Of a DNA stretch of 64,000 nt, positions 9,462 to 19,330 are shown piece by piece (position 1 is the stretch's first letter; every line of letters begins with the position of its first letter). The stretch is taken from the NCBI GenBank assembly GCA_016195805.1, contig JACPYT010000004.1:1-64000 (forward strand), written 5' to 3'. The position numbers and the translations under genes were made by a program. The DNA is from Hydrogenophilales bacterium (GTDB lineage Bacteria > Pseudomonadota > Gammaproteobacteria > Burkholderiales > Thiobacillaceae). The notes under the pieces were generated by a model. It was not told the origin of the DNA, made no database searches, and saw nothing but the letters and a program-made list of their open reading frames with translations.

Positions 9462-10286
9462 ATGAAGACGCTCGTTGTTTTAATGGCCGGCCTGCTCGTG
9501 TCCGCCTGTGCGAGCCTGCCCTCGCCCGCCACGCGACGCGACACGGCCGATGCGCTGGCCGCACGACAGGGCTGGCAGCACATCGACATTCCAGCCCGCT
9601 CATTCGATCTGGCGGCATATGTGCCGCGTGTGCAAGCGTCGGGCGAGATGCTCAGCGTGTACATCGAGGGCGACGGTTTCGCGTGGTTCAGCCCGTCGCA
9701 ACCATCCAGCGACCCGACGCCCATCAACCCGCTCGGTCTCAAGCTCGCCCTGGCGCAACCCGACGGCCCGGCCGCTTATCTTGCACGACCCTGTCAGTTC
9801 GTCGATGCGGAAGCCAGCGGATGCGCGCAACGCTACTGGACACAACAACGCTTCGCACCTGAAGTGATTGCAGCGGAAGACCAGGCACTGGATGCGCTCA
9901 AGGCCCGATTTCATGCCGTGCAACTGACGCTGGTCGGCTATTCCGGTGGCGCTGCGGTGGCGGCCCTGCTGGCCGAGAGACGGCACGATGTGAGCCGGCT
10001 GATCACGGTGGCCGGCAACCTCGACCCTGTCGCCTGGACTCGTTATCACCATGTCGAGCCGCTGACGGGCTCGCTCAACCCGGCCGATGCGCGCGCTGCC
10101 CTGAAAGGGGTCAGGCAATGGCATTTCGTCGGCGGCCAGGACAGGGTCGTACCCCCTGCGTTGGTCGAGTCGTTTGCGGATGGCTTTCCGGCGGCTCAGC
10201 GGCCGACTGTTCGCATCGAGCCTGGATACACTCACGATTGTTGCTGGACCGAAAACTGGCCGCGCCTGATCGAGCAGGTTCACTGA
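9462..10286 (+). CDS. Lipoprotein with alpha/beta-hydrolase fold
   Basis: This 274-residue protein has a lipoprotein signal peptide with lipobox VSAC (Cys16). The nucleophile elbow reads GYSGG, followed by an Ala-rich helix typical of alpha/beta hydrolases. A late Asp (in GGQDRVVP) and a His (in YTHDCCW) could complete the triad. The segment IEGDGFAW near residue 70 probably forms the oxyanion strand. Substrate is unknown. It is separated from the autotransporter by a terminator and has a TAAAAT hexamer 13 bases before its ATG, so it is probably transcribed on its own. Confidence 0.75.
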   Translation: MKTLVVLMAGLLVSACASLPSPATRRDTADALAARQGWQHIDIPARSFDLAAYVPRVQASGEMLSVYIEGDGFAWFSPSQPSSDPTPINPLGLKLALAQPDGPAAYLARPCQFVDAEASGCAQRYWTQQRFAPEVIAAEDQALDALKARFHAVQLTLVGYSGGAAVAALLAERRHDVSRLITVAGNLDPVAWTRYHHVEPLTGSLNPADARAALKGVRQWHFVGGQDRVVPPALVESFADGFPAAQRPTVRIEPGYTHDCCWTENWPRLIEQVH

Positions 10287-10569
10287 TCGTCATCGGCCAC
10301 CTCATGTGCTTTAACCAGGGTTACGGACGTTCATGGATGCAGCAATGACAGGCTCATTCGGGCCGATGCGGATCCAATGAGATGCACCCTAATAACGGAC
10401 ACTCGCTCGAACTGACAGACGCACCATAACCGGCGGCTCTGGCTGACATCCAGACTTACGATGCGGTCAGGTCTGCAATCGATAGCACAGTTATTAAGAG
10501 TCTGCCTGCACCTCGGTTGTTTAGTTGGACGGCAGGCACAGGGTGCCATTCCCGCAGCGGGCCTCGCCC

Positions 10570-11130
10570 CTATTTTTTCTTCCGGTAATACCCCACCAGT
10601 TCGCCTCGCGCCAGGATGTGCCCCTGCATCGCCTTTTCCAGCGCGGCCTTGGTCGCCGGCTGCAATACCGGCAGCAAGGTGTCGAGCGCGTACAGCTTGT
10701 GGACGTAGCGATGGCGGCCGATGGGCGGGCAGGGGCCGCCGTAGCCGGTGCGCTGCCAGTCGTTGAGGCCTTCGCGCGTGCCGGCCGGGAGGGCTGCGGG
10801 CAGCACGCCGGATGCGAAGCCGGCGGTGGCGGGCGGGATGTTGTACAGCACCCAGTGCACCCAGGTCGTCTTCGGCGCGGCCGGGTCGGGGGCGTCGGGG
10901 TCGTCTACGATCAGCGCCAGGCTCTTTGTGCCGGCCGGCAACTCTGACCACGCCAGCGGCGGCGACTGGTCGCGGCCCTCGCAGGTGTACAGGCTGGGGA
11001 TGTCGGCATTGGGGGCGAATGCGCTCGACGTCAGTTCCATGCTCGTGCTCCTTTCCGCGGCATGCGCGACGCCGCCCGCCAGGGCGAGTGCGATGCCTGC
11101 TCCGATCAGTGTGCGTGCTGCATTCCGCAT
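10570..11130 (-). CDS. Periplasmic YbhB/YbcL-type PEBP-fold protein
   Basis: This 186-residue protein has a cleavable signal peptide (to about residue 24, VAHAA) and the phosphatidylethanolamine-binding protein fold. Family landmarks are SPPLAW, VDDPDAP, WVHWVLYNIP and the GYGGPCPP-G-HRY ligand-pocket segment. Bacterial members are called Raf-kinase-inhibitor-like, but their ligand and role are not established. The ATG at 11130 has a GGGAGG site just upstream. It is monocistronic, with about 280 bases of spacer downstream. Confidence 0.9.
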   Translation of the reverse strand: MRNAARTLIGAGIALALAGGVAHAAERSTSMELTSSAFAPNADIPSLYTCEGRDQSPPLAWSELPAGTKSLALIVDDPDAPDPAAPKTTWVHWVLYNIPPATAGFASGVLPAALPAGTREGLNDWQRTGYGGPCPPIGRHRYVHKLYALDTLLPVLQPATKAALEKAMQGHILARGELVGYYRKKK

Positions 11131-11288
11131 GCATCCTCCCTCAGTTCGGCTTGAAATATAGACCTGCCTTGCAGGTCGTGCGCATGAAAGTGGTCCATCG
11201 AAGGCGGGCGTGAGTCATTCAATGATGCTTTTCGACCCCTAAACACAGTACCCCTCCTGTAAGAGGAGCACTGCAAGAGGAGCACTGC

Positions 11289-14102
11289 TCAGTCCTGTTT
11301 CAGTAGGGCCTCAAACTTCTCAATCGGCTGTGGCGTGCCGAACAGATAACCTTGGAAGTGAGTGCAGCCGTTTTTCAGGAGGAGTTGCCGTTGCGCTTCC
11401 GTTTCAACCCCTTCGGCGATGACATCCAGGTTCAGGCTGTGGGCCGTGGCAATGATGGTATGTACGATCGCTTCATCGCTGCTATCGGCGGCAAGTTCGC
11501 GCAGAAACGACTGATCGATCTTGAGTTGATCGAGGGGCAAACGCTTGAGGTATTGCAAGGATGAATAACCGGTGCCGAAGTCATCCAGTGAAAACTGCAC
11601 ACCGATTTCATTCAAGACGCTCATCGTTGCAATGATGTCTTCGATATTCTCCAGCAGCAGACTTTCGGTTATTTCCAGCTTGAGCAGCGCCGGGTCGATG
11701 GCATGCCGCTGCACGGTAGCCTGCACTTGAGCCACGAAATCAACCTGGTGGAATTGCTTGGCGCTCACGTTCACCGCCAGAACCAGATTGCGGGTGAGCG
11801 GTTTTTCCTGCCATGCCCTGATCTGCGCGCAAGCTGTCTCCAGCACCCATTGCCCGATAGGCAGTATCAGCCCGGTTTCTTCTGCCAGTGGAATGAATTG
11901 GTCAGGTGACACCAGGCCGCGTTTGGGGTGTCTCCAACGGATCAATGCCTCTGCCCCAATTGGGTGGAGCGAGCTGTCCACCTGGATTTGGTAATGCAGA
12001 TCGAATTGCTGGTCTTCCAGTCCCTTGCGTATTTCGCCTTCCAGCAAAACACGGGCAGTGATGCTTTTCTGCATCTCCGGGTCGAAGAAGCGCAGGGCGT
12101 TGCGACCCGCTTTCTTGGCCTGATACATGGCGATGTCGGCCTGTTTCATCAGTTCATCTATCGCCTGATGGTTGCCGTTGAACAGGGTGACGCCGATGCT
12201 GGCAGTGCAACGGTATGCATGCGCAGCAAGCTGGTAAGGTTGGCTGAGGGTGGCAAGAATCTTCTCGCCGACGGCCTCCGTCTGCGCTGCGGCTTCCATG
12301 GTCTGCTCACTCAGATCGACCAGCATCAGCACGAACTCGTCACCGCCCAGGCGGGCCAGGGTGTCGCCTTCTCGCACACAAAGCCCAAGACGATGCGCAA
12401 CCTGTTGCAGCAGGATGTCCCCGATGTCATGGCCAAGGGTGTCATTGAGGCTCTTGAAATTGTCCAGATCAATAAACAGCAGCGCACCTGCCCGGCCGAT
12501 TCGCGCACTGGAAACCAGCGCCTGACTGAGCCGATCCAGCAGAAGCAGCCGATTGGGCAAGCGGGTGAGCTGGTCGTGATAGGCAAGATGTTCGATCTTT
12601 GCCGCGGCCTGTTTGATTTCAGTGATGTCCGCTGCCACCCCATGCAGTCCGACAATGACATTCCGCGCGTCCCGTTGCGCCTCCCCGCGTGCCAGCATCC
12701 ACCCATGCTTGCCGTCTGCCCGGACAAATTCGAGTTCCAGTTCGTAGGGAACGCCCGTTTCCAGGGTTCGGGGCAGCGCGGAACTCAATCGCTCCCAGCT
12801 CTCCGGAGTGAACAATCGTTGGTGCTCGGTGTAATCCGGCGGCGGCAACGTCGGGTTCAATCCCAATATGTGGTAAAGCTGATCCGACCAGCTGACACGA
12901 TTGGTCGCTGCGTCCAGCCTCCAGCTCCCCACGTGGGCAATTCGCTGCGCTTCTTGCAGGTCCGCCTGGTTTTTCTGGATTTCCGCCTCGGTTCGCTTGC
13001 GCTCGCTGATGTCTTTCACGGTCGCGATGTAACTGATAACGCTTCCGTTGCTGTCTTCGATGGCTGACGGGCTGACGATCACTGGGAAGCGCTCGCCGCT
13101 CTTGCGCATGAACGTCAATTCAAAATTACTGACTTCGCCTTTCAATGTTTTCTGAAAAGCCACCTGAATATTTCCGTACTCTTCCGGCGGCCAGTAGGGA
13201 AAGGGTGCGCTCGAACCGACGAGTTCTTCACGCGAAAAACCGGTCATACGGCATAAGGCGGGGTTGGCATCCAGGGTGCGGCCGTTCTTGTCCAGCACCG
13301 AAAAACCATCCTGCATGGAACGAACCAGATTATTTGAAAATTCAAGCGAGGCTTCCAAAGCCTGCTGCGCTTCCCTTCTCTCGGTGATGTCGTTGACGAT
13401 CACCGCGAATTGGCCGGTTTTCGGACTGAACGCCCTGACTTGATACCACCGCCCCAGTTCCTTGGAGTAATTTTCATACAATGTCGGCTCTCCGGACAGC
13501 GCGACATGGCCAAAGATCTCTATCCAGTAGGGTTCGGTGCCGGGCAGCACGTCGAGGACGGTACGGCCAATGATGGCGCTCGCCTTGAGGCCGGTTAACT
13601 GTTCGTAGGCGGGATTGACTTCAAGAAAGCGATAGTCGACTGCCCGGCTTTGCGCGTCACAAATCACCTCGTGCAAAGCGAAGCCGGTGGTCATGTTCTC
13701 GAACAACAGACGCCATTTTTCTTCGCTTGCCTGGAATTTCGATTCTGCGCGTTTACGCTCGCGGATATCGCGGACAATGGCGAAAAATGCTTTTCCCCCA
13801 TCCAGTTCTATAGCCCTGTTGCATATTTCCACGGGAAGAACGGAACCATCCTTATTCACGAGCGCCGATTCGTATATCAGATAGCCTTGATTCTCGACCT
13901 TGGTGAGTCTGTTTATCAGCTGGGGGGCAAATTCAGGGGAAATGAAATTCCCGATATGCTTCCCCAGCATCTCGGCCTTCGTATAGCCCATCTGCTCAAA
14001 GGCGATTTGATTGATATCTTCGACGTAACCATCCTGGCTGAGAATGAACATGGCATCCGCCGACAGATCGAATAGCGCACGAAAACTCCCCTCACTAATC
14101 AT
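11289..14102 (-). CDS. Multi-PAS diguanylate cyclase/phosphodiesterase (GGDEF-EAL)
   Basis: This 937-residue signalling protein has about four PAS/PAC sensor domains (roughly 1-130, 130-250, 255-375, 385-500), then GGDEF (about 505-665) and EAL (about 680-930). The cyclase signature GGDEF is intact at about 586, with an RxxD product-inhibition site (REGD) five residues before it. The EAL motif (in GAEALIRW) is at about 718, and later motifs DDFGTGYSSL and the GVE loop are present, so both activities are possible. No membrane helices were seen, so sensing is probably cytoplasmic, for example through a bound cofactor. ATG 14102 was chosen because GGGGGAG precedes it. Confidence 0.93.
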   Translation of the reverse strand: MISEGSFRALFDLSADAMFILSQDGYVEDINQIAFEQMGYTKAEMLGKHIGNFISPEFAPQLINRLTKVENQGYLIYESALVNKDGSVLPVEICNRAIELDGGKAFFAIVRDIRERKRAESKFQASEEKWRLLFENMTTGFALHEVICDAQSRAVDYRFLEVNPAYEQLTGLKASAIIGRTVLDVLPGTEPYWIEIFGHVALSGEPTLYENYSKELGRWYQVRAFSPKTGQFAVIVNDITERREAQQALEASLEFSNNLVRSMQDGFSVLDKNGRTLDANPALCRMTGFSREELVGSSAPFPYWPPEEYGNIQVAFQKTLKGEVSNFELTFMRKSGERFPVIVSPSAIEDSNGSVISYIATVKDISERKRTEAEIQKNQADLQEAQRIAHVGSWRLDAATNRVSWSDQLYHILGLNPTLPPPDYTEHQRLFTPESWERLSSALPRTLETGVPYELELEFVRADGKHGWMLARGEAQRDARNVIVGLHGVAADITEIKQAAAKIEHLAYHDQLTRLPNRLLLLDRLSQALVSSARIGRAGALLFIDLDNFKSLNDTLGHDIGDILLQQVAHRLGLCVREGDTLARLGGDEFVLMLVDLSEQTMEAAAQTEAVGEKILATLSQPYQLAAHAYRCTASIGVTLFNGNHQAIDELMKQADIAMYQAKKAGRNALRFFDPEMQKSITARVLLEGEIRKGLEDQQFDLHYQIQVDSSLHPIGAEALIRWRHPKRGLVSPDQFIPLAEETGLILPIGQWVLETACAQIRAWQEKPLTRNLVLAVNVSAKQFHQVDFVAQVQATVQRHAIDPALLKLEITESLLLENIEDIIATMSVLNEIGVQFSLDDFGTGYSSLQYLKRLPLDQLKIDQSFLRELAADSSDEAIVHTIIATAHSLNLDVIAEGVETEAQRQLLLKNGCTHFQGYLFGTPQPIEKFEALLKQD

Positions 14103-14336
14103 CGCTCCCCCATCGATCTTTATATTTCTAGTGATGCCTATACTGAGACCCGAATAATAATTATTGAGTATTGCTTGCCCATCAAGGTAACACGCTGAGG
14201 TAATGGTGCAAGGGCTGTCTCCGGTTCGAATCCGGATCCCGTATCGATTCAACCGGCCATGGATTCGACGGCCGCTGGGGCCGCGGTCTCTCCGGTGGCA
14301 GGAGGCCGAATGGTCCGGTAATCCACCCCTTGCACG

Positions 14337-16781
14337 CTAGGCTACCGCTGCCGGAACACGCCATTTGATCAGCGCCACTTTCAGGGCGTCGTTCACGACC
14401 AGACAGGCCACCGTGGCATACACGAAAATCGCGAGCGTCTGCCGCCATGGCAGGGGCATCAGCCCCGGCAGGTCCAGGCGCGTCAGGGTGGTGCCGATCA
14501 GCACGACCGCGACGAGGGCCGTCATGAGGGCCTTGCTGGGTCGCGTGGTCCAGAACCCGCGGCGCTCCCGCGCGGAGACGATGGAAAACACCGCCAGGTA
14601 GAGCAGGGTCAGGAAACTGAAGGTATGGAGGGCGTGCTCGTTGGTCGCCAGACCGAAATGCGTCCAGCCGATCCACAGCAGGAGCAGCGATTCGGCGACC
14701 ATCGCGATGCCCAGCATCACCGACACCGTGACGAAGCCGCCGATGTCCCACGTCTCCGGATTTTTGGAGGGGCGCACGTGGTCGGTGGCCAAAGCGATCT
14801 TGGCGAAGTCGGTCATGAACACCAGCAGCAGCATCGCGAAGGCGGAGATGACGAACTTGCCGGTCGCCACGAAGGCGATGGCGACGAAGGCCGCCTTCAG
14901 GAGGGTGCGGCTGATCTTGTTGATTATCCAGGTCAGGATGCGCTGGTAGATGGTCCGCCCCTGCTCGACCAGGGCCACGATGTTGATCAGCCCCGGCTCG
15001 GTCAGGACCACGCTCGCCGCGCCCTTGGCGACGTCGGTCGCGCTGCTGACGGCGATGCCGACTTCGGCCTGGCGCAGCGCGGGGGCGTCGTTGACGCCGT
15101 CTCCGGTCATGCCGGTCACGTGTCCCGCGGCCTGCAGGTGCTGCACCACGATGTATTTGTCCTCCGGATACACCTCGGCGAAACCGTCGGCGTCCGCCAG
15201 CAGGTCGACCGTCGCGTTGCCAGCCTGGGCGGCCGCGGCCTTGAGATCGGCCACGCGCCGGATGTTGGGCAGGCCGACGCCCTGCGCGATCTCGCGCGCG
15301 ACGGCCAGCGCGTCGCCGGTGAGCATCTTCACCGCCACGCCGAGATCGCGCAGGGTGGCGATGAGTTGCGCGGCGTCCGGACGCGGCGGGTCGACCAGGC
15401 TCACCAGCCCGACCAAGGCGGGCGTACCCGTTTCGGGACCGCGCGCGACCGCCAGGGTGCGGTAGCCCTTCAGGGCCGACTCGCTAACCCGCGCCTCCAG
15501 CGCCTCGATGTCCGGCGGCTGCAGTCCGCAGGCGGTGGCGAGGGTGCGCACGGCGCCTTTCATCACGCGCAGCCGCTGGCCGTTCTGTTCGACCACGGCT
15601 TCGGTGCGTCGGGTCTGCGCATCGAACGGGGCGAAGGAGACGGGGGTGACCGCGGCAACGCCGTCGAACACATGCTGCGTATCGGCCGCGGCGAGGAAGG
15701 CCAGGTCGATCGGATCCTGGTTAGCCGCCTGCGATGCCAGCGCACCGGCGAACAGCACGTCGGCTTCCGTCGCGTCCCCCAGCGGGATCACGCCGGTGAC
15801 GGCTAGCTGGTTGAGGGTGATGGTGCCGGTCTTGTCCACGCACAGCACGTCCATCGTCGCGGCATCCTCCGCGGCGCTCAGCCGCGTGACCAGCACGCCG
15901 CGCTTCGCCAGTTCCTTCGAGCCGACCGCCATGCTGACGGTGAACATGACCGGCAGCGCGACCGGCACCGCACTCATCAGCAGCACGAGCAGGAGCGGCA
16001 CCACCTCGACGAGCGGCGCGCCGCGGACCAGGGACAGCAGGAAAACCAGGACCAGCAGCGCGCCGACGATGACGAACAGCCAGCGGACCACGCGGGCCAC
16101 CACCGCCTCGATGTGGAGTTTCGGGCGCGCCGCCTGCACCAGTTCGGTGGTGCGGCCGAAGTAGGTCTGCGCGCCGGTCAGCATGACCACGCCGGTGCCT
16201 TCGCCGCGGCGGACGATGGAGCCCGACGACAGCGCGTCATCGGGCGCCTTGTCGACCTCCTGCGATTCGCCGGTCAGCGCCGACTGGTCGACGCTCAGGG
16301 TGCCGTCGAGGAGCTTCACGTCGGCCGGGACGAGGTCGCCGGGGCGCACGCGGACGATATCGCCTGGCACCAGTTCGCGCGCGGGAAGCAGTTGCCAGCG
16401 GGCTTCGCGCAGCACCCGCGCGCTCACCTGCAGGCGCCGCCGCAGGGTTTCGACCACGCCGGCTGCACGGCGCTCCTGCAGGAAGCCCAGCACGGCATTG
16501 ACGACCAGCAGCGCGCTCACCACGGCGAGATCGGAATATTTTCCGAGCAGTGCCGACAGCACCATGATGAGTTCGAGCATCCACGCCGACACGCCCCAGA
16601 ACTTGGCGAGAAACTGGCGCACCGGGTGCGCCTTCTGTTCGGCCACCTCGTTGTAGCCGTGCGCCTGCCGGCGGGTGTCCACCTCGGCGGCGCTGAGGCC
16701 GGTGGCAGGATTCACCCCGAGCGCCGCGAGCACATCGGGAAGGGTGGCGGCGGCGAGATCAGGCGTCTGGGGCGTGGGCAT
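14337..16781 (-). CDS. P-type ATPase of the plasma-membrane proton-pump type (P3A)
   Basis: This 814-residue pump carries the actuator motif TGES, the phosphorylation motif DKTGT (Asp316), MLTGD and TGDGVNDAPAL, so the full catalytic cycle residues are present. Around ten membrane helices are visible, four before and six after the catalytic core. The N-terminal half, the VDQSALTGES-QEVDK stretch and the lack of heavy-metal CPx or HMA motifs resemble fungal, plant and archaeal proton ATPases. In bacteria such proteins probably extrude protons or another monovalent cation and are linked to acid or energy stress. ATG at 16781 is preferred over a GTG one codon earlier. A UspA gene follows closely upstream on the same strand. 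Confidence 0.9.
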   Translation of the reverse strand: MPTPQTPDLAAATLPDVLAALGVNPATGLSAAEVDTRRQAHGYNEVAEQKAHPVRQFLAKFWGVSAWMLELIMVLSALLGKYSDLAVVSALLVVNAVLGFLQERRAAGVVETLRRRLQVSARVLREARWQLLPARELVPGDIVRVRPGDLVPADVKLLDGTLSVDQSALTGESQEVDKAPDDALSSGSIVRRGEGTGVVMLTGAQTYFGRTTELVQAARPKLHIEAVVARVVRWLFVIVGALLVLVFLLSLVRGAPLVEVVPLLLVLLMSAVPVALPVMFTVSMAVGSKELAKRGVLVTRLSAAEDAATMDVLCVDKTGTITLNQLAVTGVIPLGDATEADVLFAGALASQAANQDPIDLAFLAAADTQHVFDGVAAVTPVSFAPFDAQTRRTEAVVEQNGQRLRVMKGAVRTLATACGLQPPDIEALEARVSESALKGYRTLAVARGPETGTPALVGLVSLVDPPRPDAAQLIATLRDLGVAVKMLTGDALAVAREIAQGVGLPNIRRVADLKAAAAQAGNATVDLLADADGFAEVYPEDKYIVVQHLQAAGHVTGMTGDGVNDAPALRQAEVGIAVSSATDVAKGAASVVLTEPGLINIVALVEQGRTIYQRILTWIINKISRTLLKAAFVAIAFVATGKFVISAFAMLLLVFMTDFAKIALATDHVRPSKNPETWDIGGFVTVSVMLGIAMVAESLLLLWIGWTHFGLATNEHALHTFSFLTLLYLAVFSIVSARERRGFWTTRPSKALMTALVAVVLIGTTLTRLDLPGLMPLPWRQTLAIFVYATVACLVVNDALKVALIKWRVPAAVA

Positions 16782-16842
16782 CACACGGGCAGGAAGGGTT
16801 CGAGGAATGACGCAGCGCGGGCCGGAAGCCGTGACCCGAACG

Positions 16843-16889
16843 GGGTCAGACGCAGTCCGGAGCGCAGCGCATGCTTCGCAGACTGACCC
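16843..16889. repeat. Small palindromic element between two stress genes
   Basis: Outer arms GGGTCAG and CTGACCC (7 of 7 paired) enclose a GC-rich, partly self-complementary centre that includes GCATGC. It sits between the P-type ATPase and UspA genes. It looks like a REP or small interspersed palindrome, which could also stabilise or end mRNA. No second copy was located in this window by eye. Confidence 0.45.
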
Positions 16890-16925
16890 GGGTGGGCGGA
16901 GTCCGTTCCCCGGCGTCGCGCCGTG

Positions 16926-17372
16926 TCACTTTCCGCGGATCAGCAGCACCGGTTTGCTGGCGACGCGCACCACGCCCTCGGCCACGCTGCCCAGCAGCAG
17001 GTGGCTCAGTCCCCGGCGCCCGTGAGTGCCGATGACGATCAGGTCGGCCGGCCAGGTATCGGCGTCGGTCGCGATCATTTCCGGGATGCGGTGGCCGAGC
17101 GTGTCGATCTCGATCAGCCCGGTTTCAGCCGCGACCCCGGCTGCGTTCGCCGCTGCACCGGCTTTGTGGAGGATAGCTTGCCCGCCCTTGAGCATGGCAT
17201 CCCAGATCTCGGACGGATTGGGAAACTCCGCGCTCAGGTTGAGATTGACGTTGTCCACCACATGCACGATCCGCAGCTGGGCTCGGACTTCCCCGGCCAG
17301 CCTGATCGCTTCCTGCAATGCCAGTTCCGCGGTGTGGCTGCCATCCACGGCCACCAGGATACGTTTGAACAT
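16926..17372 (-). CDS. Universal stress protein, UspA family
   Basis: This 148-residue single-domain Usp starts with the family strand ILVAVDGS. It ends with the nucleotide-binding signature [20 protein letters not shown] followed by VLLIRG, matching the G-2x-G-9x-G-S pattern of ATP-binding Usp proteins. It is a cytoplasmic stress factor with no assigned target. An AAGGAGG site lies just before the ATG at 17372. It lies upstream of and on the same strand as the proton-pump-like ATPase, consistent with a stress module. Confidence 0.93.
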   Translation of the reverse strand: MFKRILVAVDGSHTAELALQEAIRLAGEVRAQLRIVHVVDNVNLNLSAEFPNPSEIWDAMLKGGQAILHKAGAAANAAGVAAETGLIEIDTLGHRIPEMIATDADTWPADLIVIGTHGRRGLSHLLLGSVAEGVVRVASKPVLLIRGK

Positions 17373-17486
17373 CGTGCCTCCTTGATCGGGTTGTCTGCGT
17401 CATCTACCCGCTCTTCATCCAAGCATATGACCGGGATGAACGCTAGCGCGAGAACGGCGCCCCCTTGATGGGCAAGGGGATGGCGG

Positions 17487-18107
17487 TCACTTCGCGGCCG
17501 AAGGCGAGCCCGAGGCAGCCAGCAGGGCGGACAGGAAGGTCGGGTCTTCGAACAGCATTTTCATGCCATTCTCGAGTGCCCGATCAAGCGCGAGTTTGGC
17601 GTTATTTCCCGTTGCGAGTTGCGTGTTCGCTTCCTTGCCCTGGGCAATGATCTGCTTCGAGAACAGCAACTGGCCGCTCTTCGATTTCACGGCGACAGAC
17701 ATATTCAGATCGGCCACCGCGTCGCCGGCGAAGAAGCCCATCTTGTGGTCGTTGTAGAAGCGGGTCACGTCGGCGGCGACCTTGACGAGCGCCGCATCCG
17801 AGCCGAGCTGGAAGCCGCGCGCCTTGAGTTCCATCTCGATGGCCTTGCGGACGGTCACGGCCACATCCTCGGTGGCGGTGATGGGCGCCATCTCCATGCC
17901 GAAGCCATTCTTCTTGCTGCTGACCTTGCTCCTGTCCAGCCGCTGGTCGGCGACCTGCACGTTCACGGAAACATTCTCGGCCCCCGCGACCTTGGAAACG
18001 CCCACCTGCGGGGTGTAATTGAGTTCGATCTGCTCGGTGGTGAGCGCGCAGCCCGACAGGCTGGCCATGGCCACGCAGCATGCGAGAGCCAGTGCTTTTA
18101 CTTGCAT
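17487..18107 (-). CDS. YajG-family lipoprotein
   Basis: This 206-residue lipoprotein (lipobox LSGC, Cys20) is similar in length and layout to E. coli YajG. After the lipid anchor comes the beta-strand block IELNYTPQVGV, a DQR segment and a regularly alternating alpha/beta domain. Role unknown; YajG-like proteins are outer-membrane lipoproteins. ATG 18107 was chosen over an upstream in-frame start because it has GGGGGAA in front and opens on the signal peptide. Confidence 0.8.
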   Translation of the reverse strand: MQVKALALACCVAMASLSGCALTTEQIELNYTPQVGVSKVAGAENVSVNVQVADQRLDRSKVSSKKNGFGMEMAPITATEDVAVTVRKAIEMELKARGFQLGSDAALVKVAADVTRFYNDHKMGFFAGDAVADLNMSVAVKSKSGQLLFSKQIIAQGKEANTQLATGNNAKLALDRALENGMKMLFEDPTFLSALLAASGSPSAAK

Positions 18108-18236
18108 TGCTTGTTCCCCCTGGTGAATGAACGGTGCTGGAACTCTTTTCAGCGCGGCCATTATGCTGGGCGGGGTCGCCGGTTCACAAGGGCCAGGGTC
18201 CCCGATCCGGGAGGCACATTTGTCCGGCGCGTTTGT

Positions 18237-18755
18237 TCAGAAGGGCCAAAGCTTGCAGATTACGCACAGGCTCTTGAGCGGTCCTCTGTTGTCGTTCAGG
18301 ATGGCCAGTCCGGCCCCGACGCAGTAGATGACGGCGAATGCCCCTGGCATGATGGGCAGGGCCATGAGAACGAGGAGCCGCTCCTTGGGAACAGCCGGGC
18401 CCGGCTCTCCTTTAAGCTGCTCAACCCGGTAAAGATGCTTGAGATACTGGGCGCCGGCGGCACACACGCTCGCGACGAATGCGGTAATCGATATCCACGC
18501 CAGCACGCCGCCCAGCATGTGGTAAGTCAGGGTATAGGTGCAGACGGGGGGATCGGGCAGCGCATGGAAGATGCCGACGATCACCGAAAGGCAGAAGGCG
18601 ATCAGGCCGATGAGGAAATGGATGGTGGTGCGGTAGGGGTCGTAGCTCTTCTGGTTTGCGTCCAGGATGGCTTTTTGCACGATTTCAGCGAGGGCGCCAC
18701 TGACCTGTGCATCTTTTATGGCCGTTACGACGGCATCGTGGATCCTGTTTGTCAT
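18237..18755 (-). CDS. Small inner-membrane protein of unknown function
   Basis: I do not recognise a family. The 172 residues show three or four membrane helices (about 48-68, 80-105 and 132-155) after a soluble helix-rich N-terminus. A GGGAG site precedes the ATG at 18755. Cysteines occur near several helix ends. It is monocistronic, with the divergent lipoprotein/sigma-factor operon beginning 197 bases away. Confidence 0.65.
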   Translation of the reverse strand: MTNRIHDAVVTAIKDAQVSGALAEIVQKAILDANQKSYDPYRTTIHFLIGLIAFCLSVIVGIFHALPDPPVCTYTLTYHMLGGVLAWISITAFVASVCAAGAQYLKHLYRVEQLKGEPGPAVPKERLLVLMALPIMPGAFAVIYCVGAGLAILNDNRGPLKSLCVICKLWPF

Positions 18756-18952
18756 GGGTTCTCCCTGCGTGTGCTTCCTTGGTATAGCCAAGAATCGCCA
18801 GGATGGGGGCGACTCCTGTTGCGCCGCCGCATAATGGGACGGCCGACAGCACCGGGGGAAATTTTCGGCGCGGGCGGAATAAACCGGGACGCGCCGGTGT
18901 TTACGTCCATGCAGGCTGACTGCGTTCCCTCCATTCACGAAAAGGACATCCC

Positions 18953-19330
18953 ATGAAGATCGCTCTGACCTCCACCCTGGCCGGCCTGGCCCTGCTCGCC
19001 GCCTGTGCCACGCCGTACGCCGCTGCGCCGGTGGCGATGCAATCGGGCGTGCTGACCAATTCCGACGGCATGACGCTGTATGTGTTCGACAAGGATGCCA
19101 CCGGTGCCGGTAAGAGCGCCTGCAATGGCGACTGCGCGACGAACTGGCCGCCGCTGATGGCCGCCGCCGGCGACCAGGCGAGCGGCGACTACAGCATCGT
19201 CACCCGCGACGACGGCAGCCGGCAGTGGGCCTACAAGGGCAAGCCGCTGTATCGCTGGGCCAAGGACCAGAAGCCGGGCGACACCACCGGCGACGGCGTC
19301 AAGAACGTGTGGCATGCGGCCAGGCCCTGA
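18953..19330 (+). CDS. Secreted-repeat lipoprotein (COG4315 type)
   Basis: This 125-residue lipoprotein (lipobox LAAC, Cys18) contains two copies of the short secreted repeat of COG4315. The first includes LTNSDGMTLYVFDKD with NGDCATNWPPL, the second WAYKGKPLYRWAKD and GDGVKNVWHAA. The two cysteines CNGDC could be redox-linked. Function is unknown. Its stop codon directly abuts the start of the ECF sigma gene, so the lipoprotein is the first gene of a three-gene operon and may be the envelope output or sensor of that sigma system. Confidence 0.9.
   Translation: MKIALTSTLAGLALLAACATPYAAAPVAMQSGVLTNSDGMTLYVFDKDATGAGKSACNGDCATNWPPLMAAAGDQASGDYSIVTRDDGSRQWAYKGKPLYRWAKDQKPGDTTGDGVKNVWHAARP

Noticed and set aside
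14220-14236. Perfect tRNA T-arm-like hairpin (TCCGG-TTCGAAT-CCGGA) beside the GGDEF-EAL gene
   Set aside because: No matching acceptor, D or anticodon arms lie upstream and no CCA or suitable 3' acceptor strand follows. It could be a tRNA-end relic but cannot be called a tRNA or an attachment site.
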